Assembly (NCBI RefSeq): GCF_002288925.2
Contig: NW_022098058.1
Coordinates: 3,217,457-3,281,456 of the forward strand
DNA length: 64,000 bases
Source: Delphinapterus leucas
Lineage: Eukaryota; Chordata; Mammalia; Artiodactyla; Monodontidae
Reading direction: 5' to 3'
The position numbers were made by a program, and so were the translations under genes. The notes under the pieces were generated by a model. The model did not search any database and was not told where the DNA came from. It worked only from the letters and a program-made list of their open reading frames with translations. This document shows positions 10,500-21,549 of the stretch, piece after piece. How positions within the stretch are numbered: the stretch's first letter is position 1; every line of letters starts with the position of its first letter.

Positions 10500-13400
10500 T
10501 ACCATTTTTCTAGGTTCCACATATATGTGTTAGTATATGATATTTTCTCTTCCTGACTTAACCTCACTCTATATGACAGTCTCTGGGTTCATCCACATCT
10601 CTACAAATGACCCAATTTCGTTCCTTTTTCTGGCTGGTAATATTCCACTGTATATATGTACCACAACTTCTTTATCCATTCGTCTGTCTGTGGGCATTCA
10701 GATTGCTTCCATGACCTGGCTATTGTAAATAGTGCTGCAGTGAACATTGGGGTGCATGTGTCTTTTTGAATTATGGTTTTCTCTGGGTAGATGGCCAGGA
10801 GTGGGATTCCTGGGTCATATGGTAATTCTATTTTTAGTTTTTTAAGGAACCTCCATACTGTTCTCCATAGTGGTTATATCAATTTACATTCCCACCAACA
10901 GTGCAAGAGGGTTCCCTTTTGTCCACACCCTGTCCAGCATTTGTTGTTTGTAGATTTTCTGATGATGCCCATTCTAACTGGTGTGAGGTGATACCTCACT
11001 GTAGTTTTCATTTGCATTTCTCTGCTAATTAGTGATGTTGAGCAGCTTTTCATGTGCTTCTTGACCATCTGTATGTCTTTTTTGGAGAAATGTCTATTTA
11101 GGTCTTCTGCCCATTTTTAGGTTGGGTTTTTTGTTTTTTTAATATTGAGCTGCATGAGCTGTTTATATATTTTGGAGATTAATCCTTTGTCTGTTGATTC
11201 GTTTGCAAATATTTTCTCCCATTCTGAGGGTTGTCTTTTCGTCTTGTTTATGGTTTCCCTTGCTGTGCAAAAGCTTTTAAGTTTCATTAGGTCCCATTTG
11301 TTTATTTTTGCTTTTATTTCCATTACTCTATGAGGTGGATCAAAAAAGATCTTGCTGTGATTTATGTCAAAGAGTGTTCCTCCTATGTTTTCCTCTAAGA
11401 GTTTTATAGTGTCCACTCTTACATTTAGGTCTCTAATCCATTTTGAGTTTATTTTTGTGTATGGTGTTAGGGTGTGTTCTAATTTCATTCTTTTACATGC
11501 AGTTGTCCAGTTTTCCCAGCACCACTTACTGAACGCACTGCCTTTTCTCCATTGTATATCCTTGCCTCCTTTGTCATAGATTAGTTGACCCTAGGTGTGT
11601 GGGTTTATCTCTGGGCTTTCTATCTTATTCCATTGATCTATGTTTCTCTTTTTGTGCCAGTACCATATTGTCTTGATTACTGTAGCTTTGTAGTATAGTC
11701 TGAAGTCAGGGAATCTGATTCCTCCCACTCTGTTTTTTTCCCTCAAGACTTATTGGGCTATTCGAGGTCTTTTGTGTCTCCATACAAATTTTAAGATTTT
11801 TGTGTTCTAGTTCTGTAAAAAATGCCATTGGTAATTTGATTGGGATTTCATTGAATCTGTAGATTGCTTTGGGTAGTATAGTCATTTCACAATATTGATT
11901 CTTCCAATCCAAGAACATGGTATATCTCTCCATCTGTTTGTATCATCTTTAATTTCTTTCATCAGTGTCTTATACTTTTCTGCATACAGGTCTTCTGTCT
12001 CCCTAGGTAGGTTTATTCCTAGATATTTTATTCTTTTTGTTGCAGTGGTAAATAGGAGTGTTTCCTTAATTTCTCTTTCACATTTTTCATCATTAGTGTA
12101 TAGGAATGCAAGAGATTACTGTGCATTACTTTTGTATCCTGCAACTTTACCGAATTCATTGATTAGCTCTAGTAGTTTTCAGGGGCATCTTTAGGATTCT
12201 CTATGTATAGTATCATGTCATCTGCAAACAGTGACAGTTTTACTTCTTTTCCAGTTTGTATTCCTTTTATTTCTTTTTCTTCTCTGATTGCCGTGGCTAG
12301 GACTTCCAAAACTATGTTGAATAATAGTGGTGAGAGTGGACATCCTTGTCTTGTTCCTGATCTTAGAGGATATGGTTTCAGTTTTTAACCATTGAGAATG
12401 ATGTTTGCTCTGGGTTTGTCGTATACGGCCTTTATTATGTTGAGGTAGATCCTTCTGTGCCCTCTTTCTGGAGAGTTTTTATCATAAATTGGTGTTGAAT
12501 TTTCTCAAAAGCTTTTTCTGCATCTGTTGAGATGATCATATGCTTTTTATTCTTCAGTTTGTTAATATTGGTGTATCACATTGATTGATTTGCATATATT
12601 GAAGAATCCTTGCATCCCTGGGATAAATCCCGCTTGATCATGGTGTATGATCCTTTTAATGTGTTGTTGGATTCTGTTTGCTAGTATTTTGTTGAGGATT
12701 TTTGCAGCTATATTCATCAGTGATATTGGTCTGTAATTTTCTTTTTTTGTAGTGTTTTTGTCTGGTTTTGGTATCAGGGTGATGGTGGCCTCATAGAATG
12801 AGTTTGGGAGGGTTCCTTCCTCTGCAGTTTTTTGGAAGAGTTTGAGAAGGATGGGTGTTAGCTCTTCTCTAAATGATAGAATTGGCCTGTGAAGCCATCT
12901 GGTCCTGGACTTTTGCTTGTTGGAAGATTTTTTTTTTTTTCTTCTGTACACGGGCCTCTCACTGTTGTGGCCTCCCCCGTTGCGGAGCACAGGCTCCGGA
13001 CGCGCAGGCTCAGCGGCCATGGCTCGTGGGCCCAGCCGCTCCGTGGCATGTGGGATCTTCCCGGACCGGAGCACGCACCCGTGTCCCCTGCGTCGGCGGG
13101 AGGACTCTCAACCACTGCGCCACCAGGGAAGCCCTGTTGGAAGATTTTTAATCACAGTGTCAATTTCATTACTTGTGATTGGTCTGTTCATATTTTCTAT
13201 TTCTTCCTGGTTCAGTCTTGGAATGTTATACCTTTCTCAGAATTTGTCCATTTCTTCCAGGTTGTCCATTTTATTGGCATAGAGTTGCTTGTAGTAGTCT
13301 CTTAGGATGCTTTGTATTTCTTCGGTGTCTGTTGTAACTTCTCCTTTTTCATTTCTAATTTCATTGATTTGAGTCCTCTCCCTCTTTTTCTTGATGAGTC

Positions 13401-14511
13401 TGGCTAAAGGTTTATCAATTTTGTTTATCTTCTCAGAGAACCAGCTTTTAGTTTTATTGATCTTTGCTATTATTTTCTTTGTTTCTATTTCATTTATTTC
13501 TGCTCTGATCTTTATGATTTCTTTCCTTCTGCTAACTGTGGGTTTTGTTTGTTCTTCTTTCTCTAGTTCCTTTAGGTGTAAGGTTAGGTTATTTATTTGA
13601 GATTTTTCTTGTTTCTTGGGGTAGGATTGTATTGCTATAAACTTCCCTCTTAGAACTGCTTTTGCTGCATCCCATAGGTTTTGGATTGTCGTGTTTTCAT
13701 TGTCATTTGTCTCTAGGTATGTTTTGATTTCTTCAGTGATCACTTGGTTATTTAATAACGTATTGTTTAGCCTCCATGTGTTTGTGTTTTGTACGTTTTT
13801 TCCCCTGTAATTGATTTCTAATCTCATAGTGTTGTGGTCAGAAAAGTTGCTTGATATGATTTCAGTTTCCTTAAATCTCCTGAGGCTTGATTTGTGACCC
13901 AAGATGTGATCTATCCTGGAGAATGTTCTGTGCACACCTGAGAAGAAAGTATAATCTGCTGTTTTTGGATGGAATGACCTCTAAATATCAATTAAATCTA
14001 TCTGGTATAGTGTGTCATTTAAAGCTTGTGTTTCCTTATTAATTTTCTGTTTGGATGATCTGTCCATTGGTGTAAGTGAGGTGTTAAAGTCCCCCACTAT
14101 TATTGTGTTAGTGTCGATTTCCTCTTTTATAGCTGTTAGCAGTTGCCTTATGTATCAAGGTGCTCCTGTGTTGGGTACATATATATTTATAATTGTTATA
14201 TCTTCTTCTTGGATCGATCCCTTGATCATGATATAGTGTCCTTACTTGTCTCATTCATTATTTTAAAGTCTATTTTATCTGATATGAGTATTGCAACTCC
14301 AGCTTTCTTTTGATTTCCATTTGCATGGAATATCTTTTTCCATCCCCTCACTTTTAGCCTGTATGTGTCCCTAGGTCTGGAGTGGGTTTCTTGTAGACAG
14401 CATATATATGGGTCTTGTTTTTGTATCCATTCAGTGAGCCTGTGTCTTGGTTGGAGCATTTAATCCATTCACGCTTAAGGTAATTATCCATATGTATGTT
14501 CCTATTACCAT
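10500..14511 (-). pseudogene. L1 ORF2 pseudogene (endonuclease / reverse transcriptase)
   Basis: The start ATG is at 14511, followed by an in-frame 'VNGLNAP' endonuclease lead. A small deletion shifts the frame before 'RHRLTEWIQKQDPYICCLQE' (14459 downward), the N-terminal endonuclease block with its QE catalytic pair. The endonuclease C-terminal 'SRIDHILGH' and 'SDH' motifs lie in the open stretch 13935-13237. RT block '[18 protein letters not shown]' lies in 13074-12562, and the RT catalytic FADD is encoded at 12217-12228. C-terminal pieces persist at 11933-11706, 11488-11117 and 11068-10874. A SINE at 12933-13134 and several frameshifts separate these blocks, so no ORF2p can be made. Confidence 0.85.
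12933..13134 (-). mobile_element. CHR SINE inserted in L1 ORF2
   Basis: Perfect 15-bp duplication 'tgttggaagattttt' at 12918-12932 and 13135-13149. The A tail is short and merges with the T tract. The insertion falls between the endonuclease and RT parts of ORF2. A hybrid open frame (13074-12562) joins SINE sequence to RT sequence by chance. Confidence 0.93.
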
Positions 14512-14569
14512 TTTCTTAATTGTTTTGGGTTTGTTTTTGTAGGTCCTTTTCTTCTGTTGTGTTTCCCAC

Positions 14570-15471
14570 TTAGAGAAGTTCCTTTAGCATTTGTTGTAGA
14601 GCTGGTTTGGTGGTGCTGAATTCTCTTAGCTTTTGCTTGTCTGTAAACCTTTTGATTGCTCCATCAAATCTGAATGAGATCCTTGTTTCATAGAGTAATC
14701 TTGGTTGTAGGTTCTTCCCTTTCATCACTTTAAATATGTCATGCCACTCCCTTCTGGCTTGTAGAATTTCTGCTGAGAAATCAGCTGTTAACCATAGGGG
14801 AGTTCCCCTGTATGTTATTTGTCGTTTTTCCCTTGCTCCTTTCAGTAATTTTTCTTTGTCTTTGATTTTTGCCAATTTGATTACTTTGTGTCTTGGTGTG
14901 TTTCTCCTTGGGGTTATCCTGTGTGGGACCCTCTGTGCTTCCTGGACTTGGGTGGCTATTTCCTTTCCCATGTTAGGGAAGTTTTCGACTATAATCTCTA
15001 CAAATATTTTCTCAGGTCCGTTCTCTCTCTCTTCTCCTTCTGGGACCCCTACAATGCGAATGTTGTTGCATTTACTGTTGTCCCAGAGGTCTCTTAGGCT
15101 GTCTTTATTTCTTTTCAGTCTTTTTTCTTTATTCTGTTCCACAGCAATGAATTCCACCATTCTGTTTTCCAGGTCACTTATCCGTTCTTATGCCTCAGTT
15201 ATTCTGCTGTTGAGTCCTTCTAGTCTATTTTTCATTTCAGTTATTGTACTGTTCATCTCTGTTTGTTCTTTAATTCTTCTTGGTCTTTGTTAAACATTTC
15301 TTGCATCTTCTCGATCTTTGCCTCCATTCTTTTTCCGAGGTCCTGGATCATCTTCACTATCATTATTCTGAATTCTTTTTCTGGACGGTTGCCTATCTCC
15401 ACTTAATTTAGTTGTTCTTCTGGTGTTTTATCTTGTTCCTTCATCTGGTACAAAGTCCTCTGCCTTTTCAT
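14570..15471 (-). pseudogene. L1 ORF1 pseudogene (RNA-binding chaperone)
   Basis: The probable start is at 15471 ('MKRQR...') and the stop TAA at 14572-14570. The span is 902 nt, not a multiple of three, so at least one frameshift exists. An in-frame TAA lies at 15190-15188. The intact C-terminal 196 codons (15160-14570) show the ORF1p RNA-recognition and C-terminal domains: 'RIVGVPEGEE', 'RIT.RRNTPRHKVIKLAKIKDKEKLL' and 'QARREWHDIFKVMKGKNLQPRLLY'. The N-terminal coiled coil lies in the damaged part. In an active L1 this protein trimerises on L1 RNA; here it is non-functional. The 185-codon plus-strand frame over the same DNA is a shadow. Confidence 0.88.
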
Positions 15472-16360
15472 GTTGTCTATCTTTCTGTGAATGTGATTTT
15501 TGTTCCATAGGCTGCAGGATTCTAGTTCTTACTTGCTTCTGCTGTCTGCCCTCTGGTGGATGAGGCTGTCTAAGAGGCTTGTGCAAGCTTCCTGATGGGA
15601 GGGACTGGTGGGGGGTAGAGCTGGGTGTTGCTCTTGTGGGCAGAGCTCAGTAAAACTTTAATCCGCTTGTCTGCTAATGGGTGGAGCTGGGTTCCCTCCC
15701 TGTTGGTTGTTTGGCCTGAGGCGACCCAACACTGGAGCCTACCTGCTCTTTGGTGGGGCTAATGGTGGACTCTGGGAGGGCTCACGCCAAGGAGTCCTTC
15801 CCAGAATTTCTGCTTCCAGTGTCCTTGTCCTCATAGTGAGACACAGCCACCCCCTACCGCTGCAGGAGACCCTCCAACACTAGCAGGTAGGTCTGGTTCA
15901 GTCTCCTGTAGGGTCACTGCTCCTTCCCCTGGGTCTCCATGCGCACACTACTTTGTGTGTACCCTCCAAGAGTCGAGTCTCTGTTTCCCCCAGTCCTGTC
16001 AAAGTCCTGCAATCAAATCCCGCTAGCCTTCAAAGTCTGATTCTCTAGGAATTCCTCCTCCCATTGCTGGAACCCCAGGTTGGGAATTGACGTGGAGCTC
16101 AGAACCTTCACTCCAGTGGGTGGACTTCTGTGGTATAGGTGTTCTCCAGTTTGTGAGTCACCCACCCAGCAGTTTCGGGATTTGATTTTATTGTGATTGC
16201 GCCCCTCCTATAGTCTCATTGTGGCTTCTCCTTTGTCTTTGGATGTGGGGTATCTTTTTTGGTGAGTTTCAGTGTCTTCCTGTTGATGATTGTTCAACAG
16301 TTAGTTTTGATTCCGGTGCTCTCGCAAGAGGGAGTGAGAGCACATCCTTCTACTCCGCCG
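15472..16360 (-). promoter_or_regulatory. L1 5' UTR / internal promoter remnant
   Basis: The GC-richer minus-strand leader upstream of ORF1 is the expected location of the L1 internal RNA polymerase II promoter. It retains the extreme 5' end. A CTCF-like core 'CCACCAGAGGGCAG' reads on the minus strand at 15559-15546. Short plus-strand frames here (for example 15677-15883) are not genes. Confidence 0.6.
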
Positions 16361-16939
16361 TTTGATGGTATGTTAAATGAAGTTGTTTTCTTAATTTTCT
16401 TTTGGGATTATTCATTGTTAGTGTATAGAAGTGCAACTGGTTTTTGGGTGTTGATTTTGTGTCCTGCAACTTTGTTGAATTATTTATCTTTTAGAATAAC
16501 CTATTTTGGGCTTTCTTGATTTTCTGTTATTTCTGTTTTCTCTTTCATTGATTTCTGCTCTTATGTTTATTATTCTCTTCTATTTGTTTTTAATTTAATT
16601 CTTTTTCTAGCTTCTTTTGTTAGAAGTATTTTGTGTGCTTATTCTGTCAGTTAGAGAGGTGTATTAAAATCCCCAGCTATGACTGTAGATTTGTCTATAC
16701 CTTGATTTTTCTTCTCAACATTGTTTTCTTTCTTTTAAAGCTCTATTATTTGATGCATACATGTTCCAGGTAGTGATACCTTTCTGTTGCATTGACCCTT
16801 TTATCATTGTGAAATGCCTCATTACCTGTCATATTTCTTACTTTAACATCTATTTATCTAATATTAATATAATGGCAAAACTTTTGTTGTTAATATTTGC
16901 ATGATATAAATCATTTACTTTCAACCATTGTATTTAAAG

Positions 16940-16992
16940 TGTATTTCTTGTAAAAAAAAAAAAAAAAAACATTAGGCTGTATTTCTTGTAAA
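16940..16992. repeat. 15-bp direct repeat flanking an A18 tract
   Basis: 'tgtatttcttgtaaa' occurs at 16940-16954 and again, perfectly, at 16978-16992. The first copy runs into 18 consecutive A residues (16952-16969), followed by 'cattaggc'. The surrounding sequence is the antisense endonuclease region of the host L1M. Confidence 0.9.
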
Positions 16993-18088
16993 CTGCCAGC
17001 TGCTGGGGGATTTTTTTAGTTGCAGTTGTATGTTTTTTTTAAACCAACCAGCCTTTGTCTTTTCATGAGATTGTTTATTCCATTTACATTTAATGTAATT
17101 ACTGCTATAGTTAGGTTTAATTTTCTTGTCCTTTCTTTTATATTTGTTCGTTTTGTATTTTCTTCCTTTATTCCTTTTTTCTGGCTTTATTTTAACTAGT
17201 CAAGAATTTTTTAATTCTATTTTTTCTACTAACATTTTTGTTATACCTTTATATATCAGTCTATTAGTGGTTACTGTAGAAATTTTGAAATTAATCTTTT
17301 ACAACTTTATCATTTTTTAAACAATGCAGGAAACTTAAAGTAGTGCATTCTATTTACTTTTTACCATTTTTTGGCTATAATTGCCATATACTTTATTTCT
17401 ACATAAGTAACAAACCCCACAAGACTTTATTATCATTGTTGCTTTTAATAGTCATTAATATTTATAGTTATCCATATATTTACCATTTTAGAGCTGTTGA
17501 TTCCTTCTTATGACTGTATACTTCCATATCAGATCACTTGCCTTTCAACCTGAAAAACAGCCTATAACGTATTTGTCATAGTAAATATCCTGTAGTATTA
17601 CTTGTAGAGCAGTTCTCTATAAGAAATGATGAATACTCTGTTTTTGTTTTTCTGAGAGCATCTTTACTTTGCGTTCCTTTTTAAAGGTCATTCTCCTTAG
17701 GTATAGAATTTTTGACTGACTTTTTTTTCTTTCAGAACTTTTCAAATCTTTTGCCTTATGTCATTTCTCTTAAGAAATATTTTTCTGTATTATTGTTTCC
17801 CAAAAGGTAATGTCTTTTTTTTCCATTGGCTACTTTTAAGACTTTATCTTTACTTTTTATCATTTATTAGTGTACCTGGATTTGGTTCTCTTTATATTTA
17901 TCTTACCTGAGAATCACTGAGCTTGAATCTGTGGGGCAGATATGTTTCCTCAGGCTTGGAATATTATTTGCCATTATTTTTTCAAATTTGGTTTCTTTCC
18001 CATTCTCTCTTTTTCCTGTATAGGAGTCTAATTACATGCATGTTAGATTATTTGACCATGTCTCAAATCTGTATTACTTTCTTTTTTT

Positions 18089-18458
18089 AATGGTTGACAT
18101 TTTATTGTGGCTTATTCAAATATAATATGTTCAGAAACCATTACAATATTATATCAGTATAGTGTTAAAACATGTCAATTTGAAAAATCCTTAGCAAAAC
18201 ATAATTCATTTTTTGTATCACTTAATTTGTTATTTCATGTGTTATCCAATGAAAAGTAGATGTCACTAATTGAGTTTATTATCACTGTTGCATTTTGATC
18301 AGTTTCATATTGTTCTGGCTTTGAAGAGTGTATAATTTCCATATTATAGCATAAGTAGCTATTTGCTTGAAAGACAATAATGAATAGACAGAGATTTTTC
18401 TTTTCATTTAAACAGATTGTAACATACAATGAATATTATAGAATTCAAAAATAAACAG
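18089..18458 (-). other. putative L1 3'-transduced segment with poly(A) signal
   Basis: Read on the minus strand, this non-L1 sequence begins right after the L1 3' terminus. It contains a 64-codon open frame (18429-18235) of unknown kinship and carries AATAAA (18106-18101), followed 12 nt later by an A7 run (18088-18082). Canonical spacing and shared target duplication fit L1 read-through transcription using a downstream polyadenylation site. The alternative is a separate processed retrocopy of an mRNA 3' end inserted exactly at the L1 terminus. Confidence 0.6.
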
Positions 18459-18626
18459 TTTTCTAATTGAAGTGTAGCTGACTTACAATATTATATTAAT
18501 TTCAGGTGTACAACATGTTGATTGCACACCACACAAAGTTATTACAATATTATTGACTATTTTCCCTGTGCTGTACTTTACATCCTCATGACTTATTTAT
18601 TTTATAACTGATAGTTTGTACCTCTT

Positions 18627-18844
18627 TTTTTTTTTTTTTTTTTTTTTTGCGGTATGTGGGCCTCTCACTGTTGTGGCCTCTCCCGTTGTGGAGCACAGGC
18701 TCTGAGCGCGCAGGCTCAACGGCCATGGCTCACGGACCCAGCCATCCCATGGCATGTGGGATCTTCCCGGACCGGGGCGCAAACCCATGTCCCCTGCATC
18801 GGCAGGTGGACTCTCAACCACTGCGCCACCAGGGAAGCCCCTAC
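18627..18844 (-). mobile_element. CHR SINE inserted in the L1MA-like element
   Basis: Duplication 'tttgtacctctt' at 18615-18626 and 18845-18856. The T tract (A tail) is about 22 bases. The body carries several C-to-T and G-to-A changes typical of CpG decay, suggesting a somewhat older copy than the one at 8218. Confidence 0.92.
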
Positions 18845-19102
18845 TTTGTACCTCTTAATCCCCTTCACTTATTTTTTTCTGTTTTCCCACCCCCTCACTT
18901 CTGGCAACCACTAGGTTGTTCTCTGTATCTATGAGTCTATTTTTGTTTTATTTTATTTTTTTCAGATTCCACATATAAGTCAAAACATACAGTGTTTGTC
19001 GTCCTTTCTGACTTGTTTTACTTAGCCTAATATCCTCTAAGTCCATCCATGTCACAAATGGCAAGATTTCATTCTTTTTTTATCCCTGAGAAATACTCTA
19101 TC

Positions 19103-19125
19103 GTGTGTGTGTGTATGTATGTATA
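19103..19125. repeat. TG/TATG microsatellite
   Basis: Short 'gtgtgtgtgtgtatgtatgtata' array that has expanded inside the L1 3' UTR. Confidence 0.85.
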
Positions 19126-21549
19126 CACAAACACATACATATATACCACATCTTTATCCATTCATCTGCTGATGGACACTTTGGTTGCTTCCATATCTTG
19201 GCTATTGTAATTAATGCTGCGGTGAACATAGGGATTACGTATATTTTTGTAAATTACTGTTTTTGTTTCCTTTGGATAAATATGCAGAAGTGAGATTTCT
19301 GGATTGGATGGTAGTTCTATTTTTAATTTTTTGAGGAACCTCCATACTGTTTTCCATAGTGGCTGTATCAATTTACATTCCCAGTAACAGTGCACAAGGG
19401 TTTCCTCTTCACTACTTTCTCAGCAACACTTGTTATTTCTTGTCTTTTTGATAGCCATTCTAACTGGCGTGAGGTGATACCTCATTGTGGTTTTGATTTG
19501 CATTTCCCTGATGATTAGTGATGTTGAGAATCTTTTCTTGTGCCTGTTGGCCAACTGTATGTCTTCTTTGGAGAATGGTCTATTCAGGTCCTCTTCCCAT
19601 TTTTTAATCAGGTAATTTGTGTTCTTTTTATTGTGTTGTATGAGTTATTTATATATTCTGGATATTAACCCCTTATCGGACATCTGATTTGCAAATATTT
19701 TCTTCCATTCAATAGGTTACCTTTTTGTTTTGTTGATGGTTTCTTTTGCTGTGAAAAAGCTTTTTAGTTTTATGTGGTCCTATTTCTTTATTTTTTATGC
19801 CTGAGGAGATAGATTCAGAAATATATTGCTAAGACCAGTGTCAAAGAGCATACTGCCTGTTTTCTTCTAGGAGTTTTATCGTTTCAGGTTTTACCTTTAA
19901 ATCTTTAATCCGTTTTGACTTTATTTTTTTGTGTGGTATAAGCAGATGGTATAGTTTTATTCTTTTTCATGTAGCTGTTCAGTTTTCCCAGCATCATGTA
20001 TTGAAGAAACTTTCCTTTCCGCATTGTCTGTTCTTGCCTCCTTTGTTGTAGATTAATTGACCGTATGTGTGTGGGTTTATTTCTGGGCTCCTTATTCTGT
20101 TCAATTGATCTTTATGTCTGTTTTCATGCCAGTACCATACTGTTTTGATTACTGTAACTTTGTAGTATAGTTTGAAGTCAGGGCATGTGAAACTTCCAGT
20201 TTTGTTCTTCTTTCTCAAGATTGCTTTAGCTATTTGGGGTCTTCTGTAGTTCCATACAAATTTTTGGATTATTTGTTGTAGTTCTGTGAAGAATGCCATG
20301 AGTATTTTGATAGGGGCTACATTGAATCTGTAGATTTCTTTAGGTAGTATGGTCATTTTTACAATATTAATTCTTCCAATCCATGAGCATGGTGTTTCTT
20401 TCCATTTATTTGTGATATCTTCAGTTTCATTCATCAGTGTCTTACAGTTTTCAGAGTATATGTTTTTCTTTTAGATGTAATTCTTTTTTTTTTCTCTGTG
20501 CTTTATTTTGGATATTTAATATTGAGTTATCTACTGGCTCACTAATCCTGTCTACTTCTGTATCCAGTCCACTGTTAATGCAGCCAATGAGTTCTTTATT
20601 TCAGTTGTCATCTTTGGAAGTTCTGGAAAGTGTTTTTGGATTTTTTTTTTTTTTTTGGTAAATTTTAAGTTCAAATATTCTATCTTTTCATCCAGCTTTT
20701 CTATCTTTTTTTAATATATTAATTTTGTTATTTTGATCTCCTTGTCTGCTAAATCTAATATCTGGATTACCTCTGATCTATTTCTAGTCACCATTTTATC
20801 TTTTGATAATTGGGTCATTTTTTATAAGTTTTTTGCACAGGGCTATATTTAATAATTTTTTATTGTACGCCGTACACTGTGAATGATAGATTTGCCCTAC
20901 ATTATGTTATAGTATTCTAGGGTGTTTAAATTTGTTCAGTCAGCTAAGTTACTAGAAGTTCACTTTGGTTCTGCTAAGGTCTGCTTTGGGCTTCTAGGGA
21001 AGATCTATTTTAGTGTTCCCCTTAAATCCTAAGTATGGTTGATAATCTTGGAGGAGGTCTTTCTGAGTTGTAAATAAATGTTTGGTGTATTCACCTATGT
21101 CTTCCACTCTGACTTGGGGCAAAATCCAACATCTCTCCAGTACGTTTAACATCTGGCATTTTCACTCTGTCTCAGCTTCAGTGTCCGAGCTTTCTTCCAA
21201 ACGTTTAGAAGTCTCACTCTTTACTCTGCAGCCCAAGAGTTAGCCAGGGATCCAAGGGCAATTTCCATGTAGCTTTCCGGGTTCCCTTTCTAAGTTTTAC
21301 CCATCCCTGCTACCTGCTCCCCAAATCCCAGCAGCCTCAGCAGCATCAAACTTTGATTTTTGCCTTGTCACTCTATCAAAACCATTGCTCTCTGCTTGAG
21401 TTCCTGTACTGGTTGCTCTCTGAGCCTGGTAACAGTTATTATATGTATTTGTTGTTTTTATTATTGTTTGTGGCAAGAAAGTAAGTCTGATACCATCTAC
21501 TTTATTATAGTCAGAGCTGGAAGTCAGCATTTTGCTATCTTGGTTTCAG

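Larger units (their letters stand above)
10068..16360 (-). mobile_element. near full-length cetacean LINE-1, antisense, defective
   Basis: This is about 6.3 kb including two inserted SINEs, so the L1 itself is about 5.9 kb, close to a complete mammalian L1. On the minus strand it begins at the 5' start 'ggcggagtagaagg' (plus 16346-16359). It continues through a roughly 0.9-kb 5' UTR, ORF1 (15471 to 14570), a short spacer, ORF2 (about 14511 to 10500) and a 3' UTR, and ends in a (TAAA)n tail at about 10068-10090. It interrupts an older L1M. The flanks share only a degenerate duplication ('tgatg-tat...aaatg'). Frameshifts, stops and two SINEs make it immobile. Confidence 0.88.
18082..20475 (-). 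mobile_element. L1MA-like 5'-truncated L1 with 3'-transduced flank
   Basis: Antisense L1 ORF2 and 3' UTR run from about 20475 down to 18459. Landmarks include 'ttcttccaatccatgagcatgg', 'ccagtaccatactgttttgattac', 'aggaacctccatactgttttcc', and the 3' UTR 'gtgtagctgacttacaatattatatt'. On the minus strand the L1 3' end ('cttcaattagaaaactg') lacks a poly(A) tail and continues into about 370 bp of non-L1 sequence that ends with AATAAA and an A run. One degenerate target duplication (18070-18080 and 20476-20486, 9 of 11 bases) brackets the whole unit. A CHR SINE interrupts it at 18627-18844. Confidence 0.7.
9955..21545 (-). mobile_element. ancient host L1M, antisense, split into three parts
   Basis: Three separated segments read colinearly as one antisense L1M. 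9955-10062 ('tttgtagttttcagtgtacaaatctttcac') is RT region. 16361-18069 continues with RT ('attgttagtgtatagaagtgcaactgg'), then antisense endonuclease ('cattgacccttttatcattgtgaaatgcc', 'tttacatttaatgtaattac') and ORF1. About 20476-21545 continues with 'ctctgtgctttattttggatatt' and a long 5' UTR ending near 'tttgctatcttgg'. The two gaps are filled by later L1 insertions. The ORF2 endonuclease-RT junction is partly deleted (about 16500-16640). The element is dead. Confidence 0.75.

Noticed and set aside
14736..15293. 185-codon plus-strand frame
   Set aside because: It is the antisense shadow of the L1 ORF1 pseudogene.
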